Shown here piece by piece: positions 17,599-23,807 of a stretch of 23,807 bases of DNA (positions are counted from its first letter, which is position 1; each line of letters starts with the position of its first letter). Both the position numbers and the translations under genes were made by a program. A model generated the notes under the pieces. That model had not been told where the DNA came from and did not search any database. It worked only from the letters and a program-made list of their open reading frames with translations. Source of the stretch: Myxococcota bacterium (GTDB taxonomy: Bacteria > Myxococcota_C > UBA6777); contig CAUJFU010000167.1 in the NCBI GenBank assembly GCA_963169055.1, forward strand, positions 1-23,807, read 5' to 3'.

Positions 17599-17615
17599 AA
17601 GACTTACGCAGTCTT
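17599..17615. other. small hairpin in the receptor-propeller gap
   Basis: AAGACT-TACGC-AGTCTT, a perfect 6-bp stem directly downstream of the receptor stop (17616-17618 on the minus strand) and before the propeller gene's ribosome-binding site. It may tune expression within the operon or be a relic of an element whose ends carry ACTTACGC. Confidence 0.4.
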
Positions 17616-20003
17616 TCAAAAATCCCAATGTACCGACAAAAAGAACGCTCGCCCCGGCAGCGGATAGCCGCCGATATCGGCGATGGATTGGGGGGTTTGT
17701 GTGCGATTCGGCAACGGTGGTTGCAGATCCACCCATGTCATCCGTTGATCGAGCAGATTGCTGATATCGAGATGCACACGCAGGCCCTCCCAAGGCACAT
17801 CGATTCCCCACATCCGCGCCAAACGCGCCGGGTCAAGCACCACCCCAAGGCCGTGCAGATGACGGCTGCCTAGGGCATGAAGGTTGGCACGATCCAACCA
17901 GTTTTCACCGAGAAAATGATAGCGATAAAACAAACGCCCCCATGATCGCTGCAACGTCACTTGGACAAAGGCATCATAACGCGGTCGCCCCGGTAGTTGG
18001 CGGCCTTGCTCAAAAGCCGCACTCGAAAGATTGCGGGCATCCAACAACGTGAACGCCCCTTCCACACGAAGCCAAGACGAGATATCCAACAACAACCGTG
18101 CTTCCATGCCCATCGTGAGGGCCTGATCGATGTTCGCCGCAACAAGCGTGCGTTGAGAGTTTTGCAACCAACGGATCAGATCTTGGGCTGCGCTGCCAAA
18201 AAACACCGCTTCGATCTCCAATCGCCGCAACACCGCCGACGGTGCGTGCATCCGCCATTGTAGGCCGATATCCCATTGCCAACCTTGTTCGGGCCGAAGT
18301 GCGGGGTTTCCCATCGTTGCGCCGCGATCCCCAAACATCTCTGAAAAATCAGGTAGGCGCAGATAACGCCCGATGTTGGCCTTGATCCGCAATGGACGCC
18401 ACGGCCAGATCTGCACCCCCACACGTCCCGTTGGATACCACCGCAAGACCTCTTCTGCGCCCACCGTCTGCACAGAAGGCGATGTATAGGCCCCTTCCAA
18501 GCGCATCGCCGCTTGCCATGTCACCCACTCTCCCGCCATCTGGCCCTGATACGCCAACGCAGACCAGCCATGCACCCGCTGCCCGCCCGCCAAAGCCCGC
18601 CCACCCGCCATCTGATCCACCGCTGTCGCTTGCTCCCATCGCATCCATAACGGCCATTGCACCCGATGATGCGGCGTGATCCACCATTCCAAAAGCGCCG
18701 TCCCACCAAGGCTATCACGACCACTTTCGATGATCCGCCGCCCAACGCCGATCTCACCGAGCGGATCGCGAAAGACTTCACTTTGTTGCAACCACTGGAT
18801 CTGCCCTTCCATACGGGTTTGTGACCACGGGATCTGCTGGGCTTGGACGCGCAACTGCCCCGCATTCCGAAGGCTCCCATAACGGGCCTCCAACGACCGA
18901 AACTGCCCAAGGCCGGGAACGCCCTGTTCTCGCCATGCCAACAAGTGGCTGATATCCAGCTTGACTTTTCCCCAACGACCGCCCATGCGCCCGATCACTT
19001 GGGCAAGATGCGTATCGTTGTTTTGTCGCAACGCCTCGCTCTGATCATCGCCCGTATGCAAGGGCGTTCCACGATCATCGTAATAAGAAAAAGCCCCGCC
19101 GCTGTGGAGATAGTTCGCAAAAAGCCCCCAACGCCACGACCCTACGCCGTGTTGGTAATGTGCCTGCACCTTCGCGCTCGCAAAAGAACCCAAGGTCGCC
19201 CCCACACCCCACCGCAACAAACGCCCACCTTCCCGCGTCACCAGATGGATCGCCCCACCCATCGCTCCACCAAGACTCGCAGGCACAAACCCCCGATACA
19301 CCTCGATCCGTTCCAAACCACCCAACGGAAGATCGCCCAGATCCACGCCCCCCATGCTTCCATGATTCAACAAGATGCCGTCTAAAAAAACTTGGACTTG
19401 CCCCGGTGTGGAACCTCGAATCGAAGCCTGCGTCAACGCACCCCACGATCCCAACGAACGGATCTGCACCCCCGCTGACTCTCGCAGGATCTCCCCCAAC
19501 GTCCGCGCCCCTTGCAAGGCTTCCTTGCGCCCTAATATCTGCACAAAACCCGTTGCTTCTTCCGACTCAATCCGCGCACGCTCCCGCTGCGCACGCACCA
19601 CGATCTCTTCTTCATCTGAGGAAGACTTCGGTTTTTCCCGTGTTGTCGACTTGGTTTTTTTTGTACAAGAGTGATTTGTTGGATTTGTTTTGTGGGGTTT
19701 CACCCCACACCCCACAAGGGACCAATGGCCCCTTGACCCCGTATCGGCGAAGAGGGCATCGTTTTTCAAACAGATGACTCTGTCGCTTGAACCGCCGAGA
19801 ACACGGGGGTTTTTGCCAACTGCGTCGTTTTTGTTTGTAAGCGAGTGCTTGTTTACGAGGCAACGCCAGACACAGCAAGAAGGCAACGGACATCGGATCG
19901 CCCGACATATCGGCGTTGATGGATGCTGTGTCTGCGCACTGCCCAACAAGGTAAGCCACCAAGTCAAAAGCAGCAATCTCCCAACCTTTCGCAGCCTCCG
20001 CAC
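17616..20003 (-). CDS. btuB: TonB-dependent cobalamin receptor, BtuB-like
   Basis: Outer-membrane 22-strand barrel receptor that imports cobalamin using TonB energy. The frame from GTG 20003 gives 795 residues: signal peptide-like 1-25 (LLLLTWWLTLLGSAQT), a non-homologous stretch 26-130, TonB box EEEIVVRA near 131-138, plug from about 150 (QGARTLGEILRESAGVQIR, GSTPGQVQVFLDGILLN, LERIEVYRGFVPASLGGAMGG), then a barrel ending in the aromatic HWDF. Cobalamin specificity rests on the upstream riboswitch. Residues about 63-105 are encoded by repeat copy B, making the leader unusually long (BtuB is normally about 600 residues). No strong ribosome-binding site precedes 20003. An in-frame TTG 9 codons later has AAAGG upstream, and another frame offers an ATG at 19893 with its own hydrophobic leader. 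The start, and whether the leader is intact, are therefore uncertain. Confidence 0.85.
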   Translation of the reverse strand: MRRLRKVGRLLLLTWWLTLLGSAQTQHPSTPICRAIRCPLPSCCVWRCLVNKHSLTNKNDAVGKNPRVLGGSSDRVICLKNDALFADTGSRGHWSLVGCGVKPHKTNPTNHSCTKKTKSTTREKPKSSSDEEEIVVRAQRERARIESEEATGFVQILGRKEALQGARTLGEILRESAGVQIRSLGSWGALTQASIRGSTPGQVQVFLDGILLNHGSMGGVDLGDLPLGGLERIEVYRGFVPASLGGAMGGAIHLVTREGGRLLRWGVGATLGSFASAKVQAHYQHGVGSWRWGLFANYLHSGGAFSYYDDRGTPLHTGDDQSEALRQNNDTHLAQVIGRMGGRWGKVKLDISHLLAWREQGVPGLGQFRSLEARYGSLRNAGQLRVQAQQIPWSQTRMEGQIQWLQQSEVFRDPLGEIGVGRRIIESGRDSLGGTALLEWWITPHHRVQWPLWMRWEQATAVDQMAGGRALAGGQRVHGWSALAYQGQMAGEWVTWQAAMRLEGAYTSPSVQTVGAEEVLRWYPTGRVGVQIWPWRPLRIKANIGRYLRLPDFSEMFGDRGATMGNPALRPEQGWQWDIGLQWRMHAPSAVLRRLEIEAVFFGSAAQDLIRWLQNSQRTLVAANIDQALTMGMEARLLLDISSWLRVEGAFTLLDARNLSSAAFEQGRQLPGRPRYDAFVQVTLQRSWGRLFYRYHFLGENWLDRANLHALGSRHLHGLGVVLDPARLARMWGIDVPWEGLRVHLDISNLLDQRMTWVDLQPPLPNRTQTPQSIADIGGYPLPGRAFFLSVHWDF
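19689..19817 (+). repeat. 129-bp dispersed repeat, copy B, inside the receptor gene
   Basis: Same 129-bp unit as copies A and C: hairpins GTGGGGT-TTC-ACCCCAC and CAAGGGACC-AAT-GGCCCCTTG, core GTATCGGCGAAGAG, ACTCTGTCGCTT, GAACACGGGGG and a T-run. It is antisense to the receptor gene and contributes exactly 43 codons without a stop in the receptor frame. Confidence 0.85.
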
Positions 20004-20025
20004 CTGACGATGGGCCGCTTGCAGT

Positions 20026-20076
20026 TGGGATAGCGCAGGGTTCGATCATGAAACACGATCGCCCTCAACTATCCCA
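20026..20076 (-). promoter_or_regulatory. strong leader hairpin between riboswitch and receptor start
   Basis: TGGGATAG/CTATCCCA (20026-20033 with 20069-20076), continued by AGGG/CCCT and CGATC/GATCG, gives a long interrupted stem. It lies between the end of the cobalamin aptamer and the proposed GTG start, 22 nt away. It is the likely expression platform or part of it. No T-run follows, so control of translation or of an alternative fold is more likely than intrinsic termination. Confidence 0.6.
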
Positions 20077-20094
20077 GATCCCGAGGATATGAAA

Positions 20095-20300
20095 TGAGGA
20101 TGCCTCGCGCAGGTCTCCTGACTTGCAGCCGCTATCTTGTGCGCCTTCCCATCCATCAAGGACAGTGGCCCTTTTGCACAAGCCTGACCGCTCACAGTGG
20201 CGGGTCCGTGACGGATTTACACCGTCTTCCCTTGCTCGCTAGGCACAACGCCTGCCCACATAGCACGCCCCTCCCACCAACACAAGCACTTTCTTCTCGG
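20095..20300 (-). promoter_or_regulatory. cobalamin riboswitch
   Basis: Minus-strand aptamer with the conserved blocks of the cobalamin class in order: AAGGGAAGACGGTG, AAATCCGTCACGGACC, the B12-box region CCCGCCACTGT (core at 20194-20201), and near the 3' end GCTGCAAGTCAGGAGACCTGC (20108-20128). It binds adenosylcobalamin or a related corrinoid and represses the downstream genes when bound. It stands about 90 nt before the receptor start, so it is expected to control the whole receptor-propeller-propeller-lipoprotein operon. The 5' boundary is approximate. Confidence 0.95.
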
Positions 20301-20920
20301 AAAGACTTTCGTCCTCGCCCCACCAAAACAAACAGCCACGATACGGGCGGCGTCCTTTCGCAACCGATATGCGGGACGCATAGAACCGATGGTTAGGCGT
20401 GTATGCGCCGCTGGCTTTTGCAGCCTCGGTGCGCCTAGACGCCTCGTCTTGTGGGTGGGTTCATTTTTCGTCGGATGGGACTTACGCGGTTGGATGGTTT
20501 TTGTGGGGTGTGACGCCACGCTCCACAAGGGAGCGCTGCCCCCTTGACCCCGTATCGGCGAAGAGAGCGATGGTTTTCCAGATGAACGACTCTGTCGCTT
20601 CAAGCGGCACGAACGCGGGTTTTTGTGATCAGTGGAAAAGCAGAGCGCCAAAAGGTTTACAAAAAGCACGAGCGCAAAGAGAAGAAAGTTCCCGGTCACC
20701 AAGAAAGTCGCGGGAGAAGCGGGAGAGATCGGCTGGCAAAGAAGAGACCGCGATGTGTCGGCTTCCTCGGCAAAGCGCAACGCCCCCGAAGGAGCGGGAT
20801 CAACACACAAGCTTTGTGGCGATGGGCGGAGCGGTCGCCTTTTTTCTTTTTTTGAAATTGCTGCATGAAAGCAACACATCAAAGCAAGAACAGCACAACA
20901 TCGCGCCCGTATCTTGATGA
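20301..20920. other. intergenic region upstream of the riboswitch
   Basis: It contains the promoter region of the B12 operon and repeat copy C. From 20640 to 20830 there is purine-rich sequence ending in GGCG-GAGCGGT-CGCC and a T-rich tract (to about 20850) that could be a weak plus-strand terminator. Short frames on both strands overlap it with no clear protein character. I could not identify a confident promoter or ncRNA here. Confidence 0.5.
20500..20628 (+). repeat. 129-bp dispersed repeat, copy C
   Basis: Third full copy, the same length as A and B. The first hairpin is slightly decayed (GTGGGGT-GTG-ACGCCAC). The second is CAAGGGAGC-GCT-GCCCCCTTG. Then come GTATCGGCGAAGAG, ACTCTGTCGCTT, GAACGCGGG and a T-run. 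On its left it shares GGTTGGAT with copy B, so the true element may extend about 20 bp further left. Confidence 0.85.
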
Positions 20921-21152
20921 CCGAGAGGTTTGAATTGTTAAATGTTTTAGAGACATTCGCCTTTGACCGCTCGGCCACATCTCCTTGATAGGGAGAAGCC
21001 GGGATTCGAACCCGGGAAACGCGCCAGAGGGTTGATGCGCGGGACATCCTTTACCGATGGAAGGCCGAAGGATGCCGCAAACCCGATCGGCGCGCAGAGA
21101 GACGCAACCCTCTTGGGGTTTGTTCAATCTTCGAAAAAAGAATACCTCTCGG
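20921..21152 (-). ncRNA. structured RNA locus containing a permuted tRNA
   Basis: On the minus strand, CCGAGAGGT (21144-21152) begins right after the TAG stop of the upstream coiled-coil gene and pairs perfectly with ACCTCTCGG (20921-20929), closing a 232-nt domain. Inside, AGAGGGTTG (21105-21113) pairs with CAACCCTCT (21026-21034). CGCGCC (21089-21094), in the loop of that helix, pairs with GGCGCG (21020-21025), giving an H-type pseudoknot. A further hairpin GCATCCTT/AAGGATGT lies within. Then come the tRNA T-arm and the permuted tRNA core. No coding frame fits. A permuted two-piece tmRNA was considered but is unlikely, because an intact anticodon arm is present and no tag frame is seen. Confidence 0.55.
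20941..21015 (-). tRNA. circularly permuted class II tRNA, anticodon CUA
   Basis: The 3' half comes first: T-stem CCGGG, loop TTCGAAT, stem CCCGG, acceptor CTTCTCC and a C (21015-20991). After TATCAA comes the 5' half: acceptor GGAGATG, T8, D-arm GCC-GAGCGGTCAAA-GGC with A14, G18G19 and A21, G26, and the anticodon arm AATGT-CTCTAAA-ACATT (20984-20941). The acceptor strands pair 6 of 7 (one U-U), capped by a 7-nt loop. U33 and A37 are present, so the anticodon reads CUA, complementary to UAG. The D-arm is Ser-like. RNase P and 3' processing could in principle yield a two-piece tRNA. Neighbouring remnants of two different tRNAs are the alternative. Confidence 0.6.
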
Positions 21153-22244
21153 CTATGGAGCGGGGTTTTCTTTTTCTTCCCAGTCGAGGTAGTGCTTGTG
21201 GGATCGATAAAGTCCTTGATAGGCTTGCGATGGGGGTGGCTGATGCAGGATCGCCACAAGGATCAAGACGCCGCCGATCCCTGCGACGATCCCGCCACTG
21301 ATGTAAAGCGGTAGAGTAACTTGTGACGACCACTGGCCGCAGAGGGGAGACGGATTCGGAGGCTGGCATTTGGCACTATCGGGATGAAGCTGCATATAGA
21401 TCTGCCCACCAGCGGCTACCCCCACGGCCAAAAGCCCTGCGCTTGCGGCTGCGATTCCTGTGTACAACAAGATGCGACTGGTGCGTTGTTTTTGGAGAGC
21501 TTCGCGCTGGTTTTGTTGGAGGATATCTTGGGCTTTAGAAAGGGCGATGGATTGGAGAGCAAGGGCTTTCATGAGACGAGCCTGACGAGAGCGGATCTTG
21601 TCGATGGTTTGGGCTTGTTCGTCGCCTTGTTGAAGCAGAATCTGGAATTGCATTCGTCGTGCTTCGGCAGAGGTCTTGTCCCACAAGCGAAGAACCGTAT
21701 CCATGTGAGCGAGTTGGTTCTGTAGGGCGCGCACAGTATTTTTGAGGATCTGCACGCGATTGTTGGTTGTGGTCACAGTGATCGCGTCGTTGACATCGCC
21801 TCGGCGCATCACCTCGCGGAAGCTGCGGGCGTAGCGTTCGAGGAAAAAGGCGGCAGCTTTGGTGTGTTTGAGCGAGCGTTCAAGATCGCCGACTTGGGCT
21901 TGGACTTGCTCTTTCTTTTCGTAGAGGTGTAAACGACGGAAAGAAGGGGGCGGGCCTTTAAGTTGGTGGTATTGCGCAAAAAGCAGATCGAGCCAGAGTC
22001 GGATGTTGCGTGTCTGTTGAGGTGATCGCTTTGCGGGTTTGGCGGCCTCTAGCTCTGCTTTTTCGAGGACGCTTCGCAAGGCTTCCAGATCGCCTCGTGC
22101 AAGCGCAACGCGGGCTTGCTGGAGCCATTGAGCAAGCGGAGAAGTCGCCCAACACGGCGCATTTGGGGCGAGCCACAGCCCACTCAAGAAAAAAAACAGG
22201 CCAACAAAGAAACAAGCTTTTACAGAAAAACGCTGAAAAAACAT
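21153..22244 (-). CDS. exported coiled-coil protein with two membrane segments
   Basis: A 363-residue protein I cannot name. It has a signal peptide at 1-33 (FFVGLFFFLSGLWLA, cleavage near CWATS), a helical, charged region 35-255 with probable coiled coils (QAQVGDLERSLKHTKAAAFF, QSIALSKAQDILQQNQ), a transmembrane helix at 258-280, a short loop with two cysteines (293 and 302), a second helix at 311-334, and a basic cytoplasmic or periplasmic tail. Such signal-helical-TM-TM proteins are often found beside Ser/Thr kinases in myxobacteria; this one starts 60 bp after the kinase stop, with GAGG 9 nt upstream, so they are probably co-transcribed. It ends in TAG directly at the closing helix of the structured RNA. 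Function unknown. Confidence 0.8.
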   Translation of the reverse strand: MFFQRFSVKACFFVGLFFFLSGLWLAPNAPCWATSPLAQWLQQARVALARGDLEALRSVLEKAELEAAKPAKRSPQQTRNIRLWLDLLFAQYHQLKGPPPSFRRLHLYEKKEQVQAQVGDLERSLKHTKAAAFFLERYARSFREVMRRGDVNDAITVTTTNNRVQILKNTVRALQNQLAHMDTVLRLWDKTSAEARRMQFQILLQQGDEQAQTIDKIRSRQARLMKALALQSIALSKAQDILQQNQREALQKQRTSRILLYTGIAAASAGLLAVGVAAGGQIYMQLHPDSAKCQPPNPSPLCGQWSSQVTLPLYISGGIVAGIGGVLILVAILHQPPPSQAYQGLYRSHKHYLDWEEKENPAP

Positions 22245-22304
22245 CAGTATTCGCCTCGATAAAAAAAGAAGCTAGACAGAGTGCTTGATTTGCGGAGATC
22301 TGGG

Positions 22305-23807
22305 TCAAGGGGGCAGTACGGTATCGCTCCATTGCGGGTGGCGATTGAGAAGCGAAGGCTCGGCCTTTTTTCGACGTTTGGTTTTTTTGGTGCGGGGGTG
22401 CGGTTGGGAAAGTGTGTTTGAAGATGCCGAAGGGATGGCCGTTTTGGGTGATGCTGTTTGAGGTAGAGCGGCGTCAGTGGTTCGCTCGATGGGGGGCCGA
22501 AGAGAGGGCCGGAGCGAAGAAGGCACAAGTTGATGCGATGGGGATAAAGCAGGTAGGCGCTGTGGGGTCGGTTGATTTGGTGGGGGGGGGTGAATAGTTA
22601 AAGCCCGATCGGACGGGCGTTTTGGCGAGGAATATTGCTTGGTGATCCAAAACACAAGGATCGCGATCAACGACAGCGCAAAACCAACCAGCAAAGGCGT
22701 CAAGGCAGCATACCGAGACCGCGTTGTAGAGGGTTCGTGTGGTTGATTTGGGCCGCGTTGTGTTTCAGCCCGAAAGAGGCTCGAAGGAAGGGGCAAAGAG
22801 GCGGCACTTGTTTCGGCAAAAGCCAATTCTTCGGGTTGAAGAACTGCGTCGAAGCTGACGCCAGATGGAAGCGGACCTTGAGGGGGAGCGTCGGTGACAG
22901 GCAAAGGTGGGGCAGAAGGCCGGATGGAGGCGGGTGCGTATGGCCATGCGGGTTGAAGGGCATAGCAAAAGGCGCGAAGGTCTTGGAAGCGGTCATTCGG
23001 GGATTTTTGAGTGGCTTTTTGGATAACGCGGTCGAGGATCCGAAGAGCATCAGGGGAGATACCGGGCGGCAAGTCGTCCACAAAATCAAGGATAGACGGC
23101 ATCGGAGTAAGCAAGTGTTGGTGCATTAACTGGGGAAAATTCCCAACAAAGGGACGGCGAAGCACCAACATCTCAAAGCCCATGATACCGCATTGGTAGA
23201 TATCGGTGCGTGCGTCAATGGAGCCTCCCATCCACATCTCAGGAGCCATGTAGAGAGGGGTTCCAAGCAGTGCGCCCGGGGCTGTTTCGACGGTCACTTG
23301 TGTGCGCAGATCGTCGGGAAACCACTTGGCGATGCCGGGATCGATCCATTTGATGGCGGGTTGGTTCTTGTCGCCCACACAAAGGATATTTTGGGGTTTG
23401 ATATCGCGGTGGATGGCTTTGATCTCATGGAGCGCAAGAAGTCCGAGCAGACATTCTTGAAAAAGCCGCAGACGTTCCCAAAAAGCAGGGCGATGTTGTT
23501 TGAGGTGCGTGTCGAGATCCACGGCCTCTTCCAACATCTCCATCGTATAAAAAATGCCGTGTTTCGGATCTTTTCCCCAATCCAACAGGGCGATCACGCG
23601 GGGATCTTCGGCGAGCATCAGGACTTTGATCTCGCGCTGCATCCGTTGGAGGATCTGCGGCGAGTGCAGAGGTCCTTTGGGGGGGGCAAGCAGCTTGAGA
23701 GCAACGGGCTGATCGTTGCTCTGGTCTTGAGCCAGATACACGGCCCCCATCCCGCCCCCACCTAGGCGCTTTTTGATCACATAACGCTCCGCAAGCAGCG
23801 TTCCTTC
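22305..23807 (-). CDS. Ser/Thr protein kinase, PknB-type, 5' end outside the window
   Basis: Eukaryotic-like kinase. The frame is open to the window edge, where it reads EGTLLAERYVIKKRL, the usual start of the kinase fold; only a few residues are missing. Numbering from the first visible codon: glycine loop GGGGMG at 16-21, VALK Lys38, HRDIKPQN at 133-140, DPG at 156-158 in place of DFG, APE at 188-190, and DIYQCGIMGFEML. The catalytic domain ends near 285. A Pro/Ser-rich juxtamembrane segment, one transmembrane helix at 370-389 (PLLVGFALSLIAILVFWIT) and a Pro/Ser/Lys-rich periplasmic tail without PASTA repeats follow. The catalytic Lys, HRD Asp and metal-binding Asp are present, so activity is likely. 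It is a probable operon partner of the exported coiled-coil protein. Confidence 0.93.
   Translation of the reverse strand, partial: EGTLLAERYVIKKRLGGGGMGAVYLAQDQSNDQPVALKLLAPPKGPLHSPQILQRMQREIKVLMLAEDPRVIALLDWGKDPKHGIFYTMEMLEEAVDLDTHLKQHRPAFWERLRLFQECLLGLLALHEIKAIHRDIKPQNILCVGDKNQPAIKWIDPGIAKWFPDDLRTQVTVETAPGALLGTPLYMAPEMWMGGSIDARTDIYQCGIMGFEMLVLRRPFVGNFPQLMHQHLLTPMPSILDFVDDLPPGISPDALRILDRVIQKATQKSPNDRFQDLRAFCYALQPAWPYAPASIRPSAPPLPVTDAPPQGPLPSGVSFDAVLQPEELAFAETSAASLPLPSSLFRAETQRGPNQPHEPSTTRSRYAALTPLLVGFALSLIAILVFWITKQYSSPKRPSDRALTIHPPPPNQPTPQRLPALSPSHQLVPSSLRPSLRPPIERTTDAALPQTASPKTAIPSASSNTLSQPHPRTKKTKRRKKAEPSLLNRHPQWSDTVLPP

Noticed and set aside
19612-20049. 145-codon frame with the hydrophobic leader MSVAFLLCLALP
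   Set aside because: It is not listed as a gene because it ends inside the receptor's plug-proximal region. It is kept only as evidence that the receptor's original leader may have been shifted out of frame.
20632-20868. Short basic open frames on the plus strand after repeat copy C
   Set aside because: Several frames are open at once, there is no ribosome-binding site, and composition is purely Lys/Arg-rich. Coding potential is not convincing.
20217-21047. 276-codon open frame on the minus strand across the riboswitch and tRNA-like region
   Set aside because: It reads through the tRNA T-arm (VRIPASPY) and the conserved riboswitch blocks, and has no protein-like domain, so it is a by-product of structured RNA.
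20941-21152. Permuted (two-piece) tmRNA
   Set aside because: The 5' half has a full Ser-type D-arm and a 5-bp anticodon stem with a 7-nt loop, which tmRNA lacks, and no tag reading frame follows.
1-23807. CRISPR arrays, rRNA genes, integrases or complete insertion sequences
   Set aside because: No regularly spaced direct repeats with unique spacers, no rRNA-like sequence and no transposase or recombinase frame were seen.

Overview
The window looks like chromosomal DNA of a deltaproteobacterium-like, Gram-negative predatory or gliding lineage (Myxococcota or a relative). This is inferred from gene content only: a membrane-anchored Ser/Thr kinase of the myxobacterial type, a PilT-family twitching ATPase, many secreted lipoproteins with Thr/Glu/Ser-rich linkers, a TonB-dependent receptor, and a giant secreted HEAT-repeat protein. 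I could not test the taxonomy by search.

Layout. 1-61: possible tail of an upstream gene. 82-201: a short element with 18-bp terminal inverted repeats. 222-2054 (+): type-B carboxylesterase lipoprotein. 2082-2189: 47-bp tandem repeat. 2237-3832 (-): a single polypeptide joining a PhnZ-like HD oxygenase to a PhnY-like Fe(II)/2-oxoglutarate oxygenase, i.e. both steps of oxidative aminophosphonate breakdown. 3968-5269 (-): PilT-like ATPase with a long acidic tail. 5664-7463 (+): long-chain acyl-CoA synthetase, followed closely by an unrecognised 177-aa protein. 8392-10776 (-): ArnT/PMT-like integral-membrane glycosyltransferase. 11001-13889 (+): secreted HEAT-repeat protein.

13934-20300 (-): a probable vitamin B12 acquisition operon. 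It is transcribed leftwards from a cobalamin riboswitch (about 20300-20095) through a TonB-dependent receptor (BtuB-like), two paralogous beta-propeller lipoproteins and a third surface-type lipoprotein. The arrangement recalls the BtuB-BtuG(-BtuH) surface complex of Bacteroides, but here in a different type of organism and with two propellers that share a four-cysteine insert. A 129-bp dispersed repeat lies in frame inside the receptor gene, between the signal peptide and the TonB box.

20921-21152 (-): a compact structured RNA locus in which a class II (Ser-like) tRNA is circularly permuted. The T-arm/acceptor 3' half comes first, then a 6-nt spacer, then the acceptor 5'/D-arm/anticodon-arm half with a CUA anticodon. 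It is preceded by a predicted pseudoknot and the whole is closed by a 9-bp helix. It is the most unusual item in the window.

21153-23807 (-): a secreted/membrane coiled-coil protein and, upstream of it, a Ser/Thr protein kinase cut by the window edge.

At least three 129-bp copies (plus a partial fourth) of one hairpin-rich dispersed repeat occur at 8243-8371, 19689-19817 and 20500-20628.
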